Of a stretch of 64,000 nucleotides of DNA, positions 9,223 through 17,653 are shown piece by piece. Location of the stretch: the NCBI GenBank assembly GCA_947456625.1, contig CANGQJ010000009.1, forward strand, positions 41,532 through 105,531. The letters run 5' to 3'. This stretch comes from Bacteroidota bacterium (lineage in GTDB: Bacteria > Bacteroidota > Bacteroidia > Chitinophagales > Chitinophagaceae). Every line of letters starts with the position of its first letter. The stretch's first letter is position 1. The notes beneath the pieces are model-generated. The model was not told the DNA's origin. It did no database searches and saw only the letters and a program-made list of their open reading frames with translations. Made by a program: the position numbers and the translations under genes.

Positions 9223-9891
9223 ATGACAATTTTACTAGACGCTTTTCATTGGAGTCAATTACTGCAACCACAATATTATATAGAAAATGGGGGCATGTGG
9301 TTGTTGCTTTTAGTGGTGTTTGCAGAAACCGGTTTATTTTTTGGTTTCTTTTTGCCGGGCGATAGTTTACTTTTTGTTGCTGGTATTTATAGTGCCCCAT
9401 TAGCGGCTCAAATTTTTGCATCTCAAAACGAATGGCTTAATTTATTTATTGTTTTTTCATTTATCTCTGTAGCGGGAATTTTAGGAAACTATGTGGGGTA
9501 TACCATTGGCAAAAATGTTGGTCCAGCTATGTACGACTGGAAAGAGAATATGTTTTTTAAGAAAAAATATTTAGTACAAGCCCAAGAGTTTTATGAAAAG
9601 CATGGAGCAGGTGCCATTGTAATTGCTAGGTTTATTCCAATAGTGCGCACCTTTGCCCCAATTGTTGCAGGCATCGTGCGTATGGATAAAAATAAATTCA
9701 TGTATTTTAATATTGTGGGAAGTATAGCCTGGGTAGCAAGTATGTTATGTGCGGGTCATTTTTTACAAGCTTGGATTTTAAATCATTTTCAATTTGATTT
9801 AAAAAAGCACCTTGAAGTAATTGTGCTAGGCATTGTTTTTGTAACAACAGTCCCTGTAATCATAAAAGTAGTTACTCATAAATCTAAATAA
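9223..9891 (+). CDS. DedA family (VTT domain) membrane protein
   Basis: A 222-residue inner-membrane protein of the DedA/SNARE-associated family, implicated in undecaprenyl-phosphate or phospholipid flipping and membrane-potential maintenance. Evidence is ENGGMWLLLLVVFAETGLFF followed by GFFLPGDSLLFVAG near residues 22-55. Also conserved are GNYVGYTIGKNVG and the FIPIVRTFAPIVAGIVRM segment containing the family arginine. Four to five membrane spans. It sits between the DAACS symporter and an MFS gene with spacers of 10 and 6 bases. Confidence 0.9.
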   Translation: MTILLDAFHWSQLLQPQYYIENGGMWLLLLVVFAETGLFFGFFLPGDSLLFVAGIYSAPLAAQIFASQNEWLNLFIVFSFISVAGILGNYVGYTIGKNVGPAMYDWKENMFFKKKYLVQAQEFYEKHGAGAIVIARFIPIVRTFAPIVAGIVRMDKNKFMYFNIVGSIAWVASMLCAGHFLQAWILNHFQFDLKKHLEVIVLGIVFVTTVPVIIKVVTHKSK

Positions 9892-9897
9892 TTAAGT

Positions 9898-11148
9898 ATG
9901 ACTACCAATCGTCAAATTGGGTTACTATCATTGCCTGTTTTTGTTGCGGCATTAGGTTATTTTGTAGATGTATATGATTTATTATTGTTCACCATTGTAC
10001 GCCAGCCAAGTGTTTTAAGTGTTGGCGCAACAGCCGAATCTATTATTGTAGACAGTGCGCATATTATTAACTGGCAAATGTCGGGGCTTTTAATTGGTGG
10101 AATTTTATGGGGTGTGATAGGCGATAAAAAAGGCCGTTTAAAAGTATTGTTTGGCTCCATTTTACTTTATTCCATTGCTAATATTTTAACCTCCTTTGTT
10201 CAAAACGTTGACCAATACGCTTATTGCAGATTTATTGGTGGCATTGGACTGGCAGGTGAATTAGGTGCAGGCATCACCCTAGTTTCCGAGATGTTACCCA
10301 AAAACAAAAGGGGCATAGGGACAAGTATGGTGGCGGGCATTGGTTTGTTTGGTGCGGTGTTTGCTTACTTTACTTTTCAGTATACCAAGGACTGGCGTTT
10401 ATGTTATCAAATTGGTGGGGTATTAGGCGTATTCTTATTAATATTACGTATTCGTGTAGCTGAATCATTTATGTTTGAATCGGCAAAACTTGCCAATATT
10501 AAAAAAGGAAATTTCTTTCAATTCTTTACCAATAAAAAAAGATTTTCAAAATATATTAAAGCCATTTTAATTGGACTTCCTACTTGGTTTGTAATTGGGG
10601 TGCTTGTAAACTATAGTAATAAATTTGCTACTGGACTTTATGGAAAAAATTTAATTGACTCTGGCCGCTCTGTCATGTTTGCATATATTGGAATTGCACT
10701 AGGTGATTTAGCTATTGGATATGTAAGTCAATATTTTAAAAGTCGTAAAAAAGCATTACTTGTATTTTATACTTTAAATACAATTGCAATGGTGCTATTC
10801 TTCTCGGTTTTAAATTCCAACGATAACCGGATGTATGCTATTTGTGGTTTGTTAGGCTTTAGCACCGGTTATTGGGCTATTTTTAACACCATGGCAGCCG
10901 AACAATTTGGCACTAATTTAAGAGCAACTGCTGCAACAACTATTCCAAATATGGTGCGAGGAGCGCTCCCTTTAATTAATTTTATTTTCTTAGATATTTT
11001 ACAAAAGCAATTGGGTTGGACTATTATTCAAAGTGGCATTTTAACTGGAGCTATAGTAATGGCGGTAACTTTTATTGCATTTATTTATACCGAGGAAACC
11101 TATCATAAGGATTTAGATTATTTAGAACTTGACAATCCGCTTCCTTAG
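9898..11148 (+). CDS. MFS transporter
   Basis: A 416-residue major facilitator protein with 12 predicted spans. The A-motif between helices 2 and 3 is seen as GGILWGVIGDKKGRLKVL and the helix-4 region as RFIGGIGLAGELGAG. The acidic pair in helix 1 (FVDVYDLLLFT) resembles the sugar/aromatic-acid porter branch. Probably a proton-coupled organic-acid or sugar importer of the inner membrane; the substrate is unknown. It directly follows dedA (6 bases). The glycosyltransferase gene starts 43 bases later and may be a separate unit. Confidence 0.88.
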   Translation: MTTNRQIGLLSLPVFVAALGYFVDVYDLLLFTIVRQPSVLSVGATAESIIVDSAHIINWQMSGLLIGGILWGVIGDKKGRLKVLFGSILLYSIANILTSFVQNVDQYAYCRFIGGIGLAGELGAGITLVSEMLPKNKRGIGTSMVAGIGLFGAVFAYFTFQYTKDWRLCYQIGGVLGVFLLILRIRVAESFMFESAKLANIKKGNFFQFFTNKKRFSKYIKAILIGLPTWFVIGVLVNYSNKFATGLYGKNLIDSGRSVMFAYIGIALGDLAIGYVSQYFKSRKKALLVFYTLNTIAMVLFFSVLNSNDNRMYAICGLLGFSTGYWAIFNTMAAEQFGTNLRATAATTIPNMVRGALPLINFIFLDILQKQLGWTIIQSGILTGAIVMAVTFIAFIYTEETYHKDLDYLELDNPLP

Positions 11149-11191
11149 TCAACATTTTTGTAATGGTTCTTAGGTTTAAGAATTATAATTT

Positions 11192-12220
11192 ATGCGCCTA
11201 CTATTTATTCGTTTTTCTTCCATTGGGGACATTGTATTTACGACACCTGCTATTCGTGCTGCCAAAAAGCAATTGCCAGGCGTAACAATTCATTTTTTAA
11301 CCAAGGCCACTATGAAAGCAGTGACCGAGGCAAATCCTTATATTGATCATTTTCATTATTTAGAAAAGGACATCAATCTAACTATTCAGGAGCTAAAGGC
11401 ATTAAATTTTGATTATATCATTGACCTACACAAAAATTTCAGAACTTATAAAATTAAAAATGCATTAGGCGTACCTGCGCTATCCTATAAAAAACTAAGT
11501 TGGCAAAAATTCTTACTTACTAAACTTCATATAAATTTTATGCCACATCGCCATATTAGCGAAAGGTGTGTGGATACATTAGCTCCTTTAGGCGTTGTGA
11601 ATGATGAGATGGGTTTGGATTACTTTGTTCCAAGTTCAATTACATTAAAAAATGAGGCTTTGCCTGCAACGCATAGTGCGGGATATATTGCGTTGGTCAT
11701 TGGAGCCTCCTATGCATCCAAAAAATTGCCTATTGCGCAATTACAAGACCTCTGTAAGCAATTAAATTATCCGGTAGTACTAGTGGGCGGACAAGAAGAC
11801 GCATTAATTGGGGAGCAAGTGGCTGCTATTAATAAAGAAAAGATTTTTAATGCTTGCGGTAAATTTAGTTTGCATGAGTCCGCATTAATGGTAAAACAAT
11901 CCAAAACTGTTATCTCACATGACACGGGCTTTTTATATATCGCTTGTGCTTATCATAAAAAAACAGTAGCCATTTGGGGAGCAACGTCGCCAGCATTGCA
12001 AGTGGAACCTTATTATCCAAGGCTGGAAAATTTTTCAAGCCCTAAGGGGGAGCGTGCACAAAACCAAATGTATTTCAATGCCATTGTCCCAAACTTACCA
12101 TGCCAACCCTGTTCCAATTATGGAACTAAACAATGTCCTCAGGGACATTTTGCATGCATGCGTCAACAAAATATTGCCGTCATTGCTACAAAAGCAAATA
12201 GCTACTACCAAGAAGCATAG
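11192..12220 (+). CDS. Glycosyltransferase family 9 (heptosyltransferase-like)
   Basis: A 342-residue GT-B enzyme of the family that transfers ADP-heptose to lipopolysaccharide core. It shows the N-terminal RFSSIGDIVFTTPAIRAAKK motif, DYIIDLHKNFRTYK, and the C-terminal nucleotide-sugar region VLVGGQEDALIGEQVAAI followed by VISHDTGFLYIACAYHKKTV. The conserved HDTG motif stands where GT9 enzymes have DTG/DSG. Acts at the cytosolic face of the inner membrane in LPS or surface polysaccharide assembly. It ends at a bidirectional terminator shared with mdh. No other LPS core genes are adjacent. Confidence 0.88.
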   Translation: MRLLFIRFSSIGDIVFTTPAIRAAKKQLPGVTIHFLTKATMKAVTEANPYIDHFHYLEKDINLTIQELKALNFDYIIDLHKNFRTYKIKNALGVPALSYKKLSWQKFLLTKLHINFMPHRHISERCVDTLAPLGVVNDEMGLDYFVPSSITLKNEALPATHSAGYIALVIGASYASKKLPIAQLQDLCKQLNYPVVLVGGQEDALIGEQVAAINKEKIFNACGKFSLHESALMVKQSKTVISHDTGFLYIACAYHKKTVAIWGATSPALQVEPYYPRLENFSSPKGERAQNQMYFNAIVPNLPCQPCSNYGTKQCPQGHFACMRQQNIAVIATKANSYYQEA

Positions 12221-12261
12221 AAAAAATTTTACACCTAACTACAAAGCGCTATTCAATAAAT

Positions 12262-12294
12262 AAAAAGCCCCGCAATAATTTGCGAGGCTTTTTT
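12262..12294. terminator. Bidirectional intrinsic terminator
   Basis: An AAAAAGCCCCGCAA / TTGCGAGGCTTTTT inverted repeat with one mismatch (a wobble pair on the minus strand) and a four-base loop, T-rich on both strands. It lies between the convergent glycosyltransferase and malate dehydrogenase genes. Confidence 0.8.
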
Positions 12295-12315
12295 ACAATG
12301 TAAAATTAAATTGAA

Positions 12316-13245
12316 TTATAAAGTTTTCAAAACATCGTTCATATTTCTTACAGCATCAGCGCTCTTATTGAAAGCTGCTTGCTCGTCGGCAGATAAATCC
12401 ATTTCAACAATTTTTTCCCAACCATTTTTACCAATTACAACTGGTACACCTAAACAGATATCTTTTTGACCATATTCTCCGTTTAAGCTAACGCAGCAAG
12501 TAAACAATTTTTTCTCATCACGCACAATACTTTCAACTAGAGCAGCTCCTGCAGCACCTGGTGCATACCAAGCCGAAGTTCCTAATAATTTAGTTAAAGT
12601 AGCACCACCCACCATAGTATCATTAATAATAGTTTGTTGTTGCTCCTCAGTTAAGAATTTTGTTACTGGAATGCTATTCCAAGTTGCATGCTTAATTAAA
12701 GGAATCATGGTAGTGTCACCGTGACCTCCAACAACCAATGCATTAAGATCTGCTGGGCTACAGTTTAAAGTAGTGCTTAATTGATATTTAAAACGAGCGC
12801 TATCTAAAGTACCACCCATTCCAATAATTCTATTTTTTGGTAAGCCAGTAGACTGTAATGCCAAATATGTCATGGTGTCCATTGGATTACTAATTACTAT
12901 AATAATTGCGTTAGGTGAATGCTTTAAAATATTTTCACAAACACCTTTAACAATACCTGCGTTGGTGCCAATTAATTCCTCACGAGTCATGCCTGGTTTA
13001 CGAGGTAAACCCGAAGTAATTACCACTACATCGGAATTTGCAGTTTTTGAATAATCGTTAGTGCTACCAGAAATTCTAGTATCAAAACCTAACAATGCAG
13101 CTGTTTGCATCATGTCCTGTGCCTTACCTTCTGCAAAGCCTTCTTTGATGTCTAATAAAACAAGCTCACTAGCTAATTCTTTACGAGCAATATTGTCTGC
13201 ACATGTTGCGCCTACTGCACCTGCTCCAACAACGGTAATTTTCAT
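12316..13245 (-). CDS. mdh: Malate dehydrogenase (LDH-like)
   Basis: A 309-residue NAD-dependent dehydrogenase interconverting malate and oxaloacetate in the TCA cycle. The N-terminal dinucleotide-binding motif is VVGAGAVGATCADNIA. The substrate-binding arginines lie in SGLPRKPGMTREEL and the 150-160 region (GMGGTLDSARFKYQ). The catalytic histidine is in VVGGHGDTTMIPL. The arginine at LPRKPG rather than glutamine marks malate rather than lactate specificity. Length is typical of LDH-like MDH. Monocistronic, with a -7 promoter box 39 bases upstream and a terminator downstream. Confidence 0.95.
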   Translation of the reverse strand: MKITVVGAGAVGATCADNIARKELASELVLLDIKEGFAEGKAQDMMQTAALLGFDTRISGSTNDYSKTANSDVVVITSGLPRKPGMTREELIGTNAGIVKGVCENILKHSPNAIIIVISNPMDTMTYLALQSTGLPKNRIIGMGGTLDSARFKYQLSTTLNCSPADLNALVVGGHGDTTMIPLIKHATWNSIPVTKFLTEEQQQTIINDTMVGGATLTKLLGTSAWYAPGAAGAALVESIVRDEKKLFTCCVSLNGEYGQKDICLGVPVVIGKNGWEKIVEMDLSADEQAAFNKSADAVRNMNDVLKTL

Positions 13246-13283
13246 GTTATCTTAATTTTAGTAAATGGTTATTTTTTACGGGG

Positions 13284-13291
13284 CAAAGTTA
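13284..13291 (-). promoter_or_regulatory. Bacteroidota -7 promoter element before mdh
   Basis: On the minus strand this reads TAACTTTG, an exact TAnnTTTG match, 38 bases upstream of the mdh ATG. No convincing -33 TTG was seen. Confidence 0.45.
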
Positions 13292-13300
13292 GGTATTTAC

Positions 13301-13828
13301 TTAATTGCCTTGTATTATTTTCATTAATTCATTAGGCTCCACACCCTGATCCCATACCCTTACAATATTGCCTTTATCATAAAGGGCTACAAAAGGGGTC
13401 ATTCTAGGCCTAAAAAAGGTAGGAATGGTAAAAGCGGCGTCACGGCCAATAATTACATTGGGCTGGCCCGCCAAATTATACTTATTGGCAAATTTTTTGA
13501 TGGCATCCATATCGCGGTAGCTATCCCAAATAAAAAGTACATTTTTAAATTTATCGGTATTTTTATCTAGTTCGGTAGCCTCATGTTCGCAATGAGAACA
13601 ATCGGGACTAAATATAATAATGCAAGTATATCGGTACTTATTGGAGATATCCTTATTTGTAATTTCCTTGCCATCCACAGATGTGATACTAAAAGAAGGA
13701 ATGTGCTTGTCCTTCATATATGGCGCATTAGGATCCACCACAGGAGCTGCGCTGGATTGTTGTGCCTGTGCTTTTAATGAAGTTGAAAAACTGGTTAATG
13801 CAAATAGTCCAAGTAAAATATATTTCAT
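13301..13828 (-). CDS. Exported thioredoxin-like (TlpA/AhpC-type) protein
   Basis: A 175-residue protein with a signal peptide (MKYILLGLFALTSFSTSLKA) and a thioredoxin fold. The redox motif CSHC lies in IIFSPDCSHCEHEATELD, and a cis-proline region follows in TIPTFFRPRMTPFVALYDK. Probably a periplasmic thiol-disulfide oxidoreductase; the CSHC sequence is not the canonical WCxxC of TlpA, so its redox preference is uncertain. It is the last gene of the atpG-scpB-lysA-mlaF run, starting 5 bases after mlaF. Confidence 0.8.
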   Translation of the reverse strand: MKYILLGLFALTSFSTSLKAQAQQSSAAPVVDPNAPYMKDKHIPSFSITSVDGKEITNKDISNKYRYTCIIIFSPDCSHCEHEATELDKNTDKFKNVLFIWDSYRDMDAIKKFANKYNLAGQPNVIIGRDAAFTIPTFFRPRMTPFVALYDKGNIVRVWDQGVEPNELMKIIQGN

Positions 13829-13833
13829 ATTGT

Positions 13834-14604
13834 TTATTTTTTAGCTTCTAACATTCTTTGCGTTTTTGCATCTTGTAAAAAATCCGACGCAAAAATAAAA
13901 TTATTTAGTAGTTCGTTTTTACAGTAAATAATATCCTCCTTACTTCCTTCCCATTCTTTTTCACCTTGGTGTAGGTACAATATGTAATCACCAATTTCCA
14001 TTACCGAATTCATATCATGGGTAACTACAATTGTTGTAATATTATTTTCAACCGTAAGCTCATGTATTAATTTGTCAATGACCATGGACGTTTGAGGGTC
14101 CAAGCCCGAGTTAGGCTCGTCGCAAAATAAATACTTTGGACTTAATACCAATGCACGTGCTAAACCAACTCTTTTTTTCATCCCACCACTTATTTCGGCT
14201 GGAAATTTATCATTAACACCTTCTAAATTTACCCTGGCCAAAATTTTGTTTACTTGGTCAATTTTTTCCACTTCAGTTAATTCAGAAAACATGTCCAAAG
14301 GAAATTTTACATTTTCTTGCACCGTCATGGAATCAAATAAAGCATTGCCCTGGAAAAGCATTCCAATGCTATTTCTTAGATCCTTGCGTTGCTCCTTATT
14401 CATTTGTTCAAACTCTACCCCATCAAAAAATATATGTCCTTCGTCGGCCTGAATTAGGTCCACTATGCATTTTGTTAAAACTGTTTTGCCACTACCACTT
14501 GCTCCAATAATTAAATTACACATACCTGGCTTAAACGAAGCAGAGATATCCTTTAAGATTACTCTGTCATCAAATTTTTTCCCAATATGTTTTATTGCTA
14601 TCAT
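13834..14604 (-). CDS. MlaF-type ABC transporter ATP-binding protein
   Basis: A 256-residue ABC ATPase of the Mla/Mce lipid-transport group, energising phospholipid movement between the membranes. Walker A is GASGSGKT near residue 33. The Q-loop is in MLFQGNALFDSMTVQENVKF, a motif typical of MlaF. The signature is ISGGMKKRVGLARAL, Walker B is YLFCDEPNSGLDP, and the H-loop is VVTHDMNS. Its likely permease partner, an MlaE homologue, is about 11 kb away at 25.3 kb on the other strand, and no MCE-domain substrate-binding protein is in the window. It is embedded in the atpG-scpB-lysA run (2-base gap to lysA). Confidence 0.88.
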   Translation of the reverse strand: MIAIKHIGKKFDDRVILKDISASFKPGMCNLIIGASGSGKTVLTKCIVDLIQADEGHIFFDGVEFEQMNKEQRKDLRNSIGMLFQGNALFDSMTVQENVKFPLDMFSELTEVEKIDQVNKILARVNLEGVNDKFPAEISGGMKKRVGLARALVLSPKYLFCDEPNSGLDPQTSMVIDKLIHELTVENNITTIVVTHDMNSVMEIGDYILYLHQGEKEWEGSKEDIIYCKNELLNNFIFASDFLQDAKTQRMLEAKK

Positions 14605-14606
14605 GG

Positions 14607-15824
14607 TTATTTATTAAGAGGCACTTGCAATAATAGTAAGTCTTCAAAAGTATCAGCCCTGCTTATAAGTTTTGGAACTCCGTTTTCAAATAATACCTGC
14701 GCCGGTTTGTACCTTGCATTATAATTGCTAGCCATTTCATAACCATAAGCGCCTGCGTTATAAAATACTAAAAAGTCGCCTTCGGCAATAGTTGGAATTT
14801 CACGGTCCCAGGCAAAAGTATCTGTTTCGCAAATATTTCCAACCACAGCATATGGTTGCTTTGTGGCTGTAGGGTTTGAAATATTGTCTATGTGATGGTA
14901 GGAGTCATAAAACATAGGTCTAATTAAATGATTCAAACCAGTATTAATTCCTGCAAATTTTATGGCACCAGACTCCTTTAAAACATTTACTTGTGTCACA
15001 AAAAATCCACACTCACTTACCATGTATTTTCCTGGTTCAAACCAAGCGGTTAAAGGACGACCATATTTTTCACTTAAGTTAGTCATTGCTTTATTCACTT
15101 CTGCGCCTAACATTGCAATATCGGTTCCTTTTTCGTCGGGCATATAAGGTACTTTAAAACCGCCTCCAAAATCTAATACGTTCACAGTTGGGAATTGTTC
15201 CAATAAAGTATCAAATACATTTGCCGATTGTAAAAAAACTGCAACGTCTTTAATTTCACTACCAGTGTGAATATGTAAAGTGTTAATATTTATATTATAC
15301 TTTTCGCACACCAATTTTAATTCAGCAAGTTGTGTTACTGGAATTCCAAACTTACTTTTATCATGACCTGTTGAAATTTTTAAATTTCCACCAGCCATAA
15401 TATTTGGACGTACACGAACACCTACTGGGAAACTATTGCCATACTTTGCACCAAATTTTTCCAAGTTAGATAAGCTGTCAATATTCACATTAACACCCAG
15501 CCCAACAGCTTCGCAAATTTCTTGAAAGCTTACACTATTACTGGTGTACAAAATATTTTGTGGCTCAAATCCAACATGTAATGCCAACTTAACTTCGTTA
15601 ATAGAGCTGCAGTCTACATTGCAGCCAGCACGTTTTACAACGTCTAAAACATGGATATTAGTAAGCGCCTTACATGCGTAAAAAAAACGCGTGCTTTGCG
15701 CAGAAAAATGTCTTAGTAAATTTTGGTATTGACTTACAATTTTTTCGGCATGATACACATACAATGGCGTATCATATTCATTTGCAGCTGCCTTTAATTG
15801 ATCGTAGGATAAGCTTGACTTCAT
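14607..15824 (-). CDS. lysA: Diaminopimelate decarboxylase
   Basis: A 405-residue fold-type III PLP decarboxylase making L-lysine from meso-diaminopimelate, the last step of lysine biosynthesis. The PLP lysine is in RFFYACKALTN, with HIHTGSEIKD, the glycine-rich phosphate loop LDFGGGFKVPY, WFEPGKYMVSE and the interface cysteine in GNICETDTF. The ATG at 15824 was preferred to an in-frame TTG at 15839 because family members begin close to this point. It lies 17 bases after scpB and 2 before mlaF. The family also includes arginine and ornithine decarboxylases, but the motifs and length fit LysA. Confidence 0.92.
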   Translation of the reverse strand: MKSSLSYDQLKAAANEYDTPLYVYHAEKIVSQYQNLLRHFSAQSTRFFYACKALTNIHVLDVVKRAGCNVDCSSINEVKLALHVGFEPQNILYTSNSVSFQEICEAVGLGVNVNIDSLSNLEKFGAKYGNSFPVGVRVRPNIMAGGNLKISTGHDKSKFGIPVTQLAELKLVCEKYNININTLHIHTGSEIKDVAVFLQSANVFDTLLEQFPTVNVLDFGGGFKVPYMPDEKGTDIAMLGAEVNKAMTNLSEKYGRPLTAWFEPGKYMVSECGFFVTQVNVLKESGAIKFAGINTGLNHLIRPMFYDSYHHIDNISNPTATKQPYAVVGNICETDTFAWDREIPTIAEGDFLVFYNAGAYGYEMASNYNARYKPAQVLFENGVPKLISRADTFEDLLLLQVPLNK

Positions 15825-15841
15825 ACCACGAAGATACAATT

Positions 15842-16555
15842 TTATGCGTCTTCTTCGGTTGAATCTGCGTTGTAATCGCTAGTCTCCTCTGGTAAATTTG
15901 GGGTCTCTTGGGAAGCACGCTCTTCAGCAGCTTCGTCGGAAATTTGTTCCAAAACAGCGTTGTCTGTAAAATCCTCTGGTTTAATAACGGTAGCCTCTAC
16001 AATTTGGTCTGCTAAAACCTCCTTAATTTTTGGTAAATCGTCTGTTGAATTAATTCCAAAATAATCCATGAAAGTTTTAGAGGTAGAATAAACCAAAGGT
16101 TTTCCTGGCATTAGTTCGTTACGGCCACTTATTACGATTAATTCTTTTTCCAATAATTTTTGGATAGAATAATCGCTATTTACACCTCTAATAGCTTCTA
16201 CTTCTCCTTTTGTAATAGGCTGCTTATATGCAATAATTGCTAAAGATTCTAATGCAGCATTGGATAAGCGCTTTAAGAATTTGTCGCCATTTAATTGTGC
16301 AATTGTTTTATGAAAATCGGGCTTTGTTAAAAATTGCCAGCCACCGCCACTTTGTTTTAATTCAAAAGGATAAAACTCGGTTGCGTATTTTTCTTGAATA
16401 CCATTTAAAGCACTTTGTACTTGATCAAGTGTAATGCGCTCCTCTAAAAAGCCAAATGCATTATTAATTAATTCAGTAACGTCATTTGCACTTAATGCTT
16501 TATCGCTAGCAAAAATTAACGCTTCAATATGTGGTATAATTTCACTTATTTCCAT
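15842..16555 (-). CDS. scpB: Segregation and condensation protein ScpB
   Basis: A 237-residue subunit of the SMC-ScpAB chromosome condensin. It has two winged-helix domains in the first ~170 residues (IEALIFASDKALSANDVTEL and LSNAALESLAIIAYKQPITK with the following RGVNSDYSIQKLLEKELI). An acidic, low-complexity tail rich in E, D and S, common in Bacteroidota ScpB, follows. ScpA is not in the window. It lies between atpG (12 bases) and lysA and is presumably co-transcribed with both. Confidence 0.92.
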   Translation of the reverse strand: MEISEIIPHIEALIFASDKALSANDVTELINNAFGFLEERITLDQVQSALNGIQEKYATEFYPFELKQSGGGWQFLTKPDFHKTIAQLNGDKFLKRLSNAALESLAIIAYKQPITKGEVEAIRGVNSDYSIQKLLEKELIVISGRNELMPGKPLVYSTSKTFMDYFGINSTDDLPKIKEVLADQIVEATVIKPEDFTDNAVLEQISDEAAEERASQETPNLPEETSDYNADSTEEDA

Positions 16556-16567
16556 AATAGGTAGTTC

Positions 16568-17437
16568 TTAACCATTTAAGGCAGCAGCACCACTAACAAT
16601 TTCTGTTAATTCAGTTGTAATGGCAGCTTGTCTAGCTCGGTTGTAAGATATTTTCAATGATTTTAATAATTCGTTAGCGTTTTCGCTAGCCTTATCCATT
16701 GCAGTCATTCTTGCACCATGCTCACTTGCATTAGCGTCTAACACTGCTTTAAATAATTGTGTGTTTAATATTTTTGGCATTAACTCAGCAACTAAAGTTT
16801 CCTTTTGCGGCTCGTAAATAAAATCGGTTTTCTTTTTACTTCCTGTTCCTGCAATTTTTGGAATTGGTAAAAATGGCTCTGCTTTAAATTCTTGTGTTGC
16901 AGCATTTTTAAATTCACTGTAAATAATTTCAATTGCATCAAACTCTTTGTTCGCAAATGCATCCATTGCAGCTTTCGCAGCAGTTTGTACATTGCCAAAA
17001 GTTAAGTTTAAGAAAATATCTTTATAGTCGGCATTGGTATTGAAGCCCGATTTGCTTAAGCTTTCAAATCCTTTTTTGCCAATGTTCCAAATAGTTATTT
17101 TTTGAGTAGGATATTTTTCTGCTATGGTAGCTTTTGCTAATTTAACTACATTGGCATTATAACCACCACATAGGCCTCTGTCGGAAGTAATTACAATTAA
17201 TAAAACATTATTTACAGGACGCGTTTCAGCTAAAGCCAAATTCATATCTCCTTCTAAGCTTCCAATTATATTGCTTAACATGTCTTGCAATTTGCGTGCA
17301 TAAGGTCTCATTTGAGTAATGGCGTCTTGCGCACGACGTAATTTTGCAGCACTCACCATTTTCATGGCTTTTGTGATTTGTTGGGTACTTTGGGTACTTT
17401 TTATCCTATTTCTTACTTCTTTTAATTGACCTGCCAT
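16568..17437 (-). CDS. atpG: F1F0 ATP synthase gamma subunit
   Basis: A 289-residue central-stalk subunit of ATP synthase. The N-terminal coiled-coil begins MAGQLKEVRNRIKSTQSTQQ and contains ITKAMKMVSAAKLRRAQDAI. The conserved C-terminal helix is NANELLKSLKISYNRARQAA followed by ITTELTEIVSGAAAL. The frame runs 18 codons upstream, but ATG at 17437 matches the family start, has a purine-rich site (AAAGGAAAA) upstream, and a -7 promoter box lies inside the extension. Unusually, no other atp gene is adjacent; it heads a run with scpB, lysA, mlaF and a thioredoxin-like gene. secA is divergent upstream. Confidence 0.95.
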   Translation of the reverse strand: MAGQLKEVRNRIKSTQSTQQITKAMKMVSAAKLRRAQDAITQMRPYARKLQDMLSNIIGSLEGDMNLALAETRPVNNVLLIVITSDRGLCGGYNANVVKLAKATIAEKYPTQKITIWNIGKKGFESLSKSGFNTNADYKDIFLNLTFGNVQTAAKAAMDAFANKEFDAIEIIYSEFKNAATQEFKAEPFLPIPKIAGTGSKKKTDFIYEPQKETLVAELMPKILNTQLFKAVLDANASEHGARMTAMDKASENANELLKSLKISYNRARQAAITTELTEIVSGAAALNG

Positions 17438-17467
17438 AGCTTTATATTTTCCTTTCTTTTGGGCGAG

Positions 17468-17475
17468 CAAAGGTA
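17468..17475 (-). promoter_or_regulatory. Bacteroidota -7 promoter element before atpG
   Basis: Reads TACCTTTG on the minus strand (exact TAnnTTTG), 30 bases upstream of the atpG ATG. It would drive the atpG-scpB-lysA-mlaF-thioredoxin run. Confidence 0.5.
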
Positions 17476-17566
17476 TCAATTTTTTGCCCATTTTCCACTT
17501 TTCGGACCCCTCAAGTTAATTTTTATATTGGGAAGCCTATAAAATGGCCAACTGAGGTCAAATCCT

Positions 17567-17574
17567 TACCTTTG
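17567..17574 (+). promoter_or_regulatory. Bacteroidota -7 promoter element before secA
   Basis: TACCTTTG, an exact TAnnTTTG match in the 216-base divergent atpG/secA spacer, 79 bases upstream of the chosen secA ATG. The same octamer occurs on the opposite strand 92 bases away for atpG. Confidence 0.45.
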
Positions 17575-17653
17575 AGACCCTTATGTGGCGGTCAAAAATA
17601 AGTTTGGCACGTATATTGACAAAGGGATATTAACACATTTATTTACAAGGCAT

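Noticed and set aside
12054..12263. 69-codon frame overlapping the end of the glycosyltransferase
   Set aside because: It is a different reading frame of the GT9 gene with no family features and runs into the terminator.
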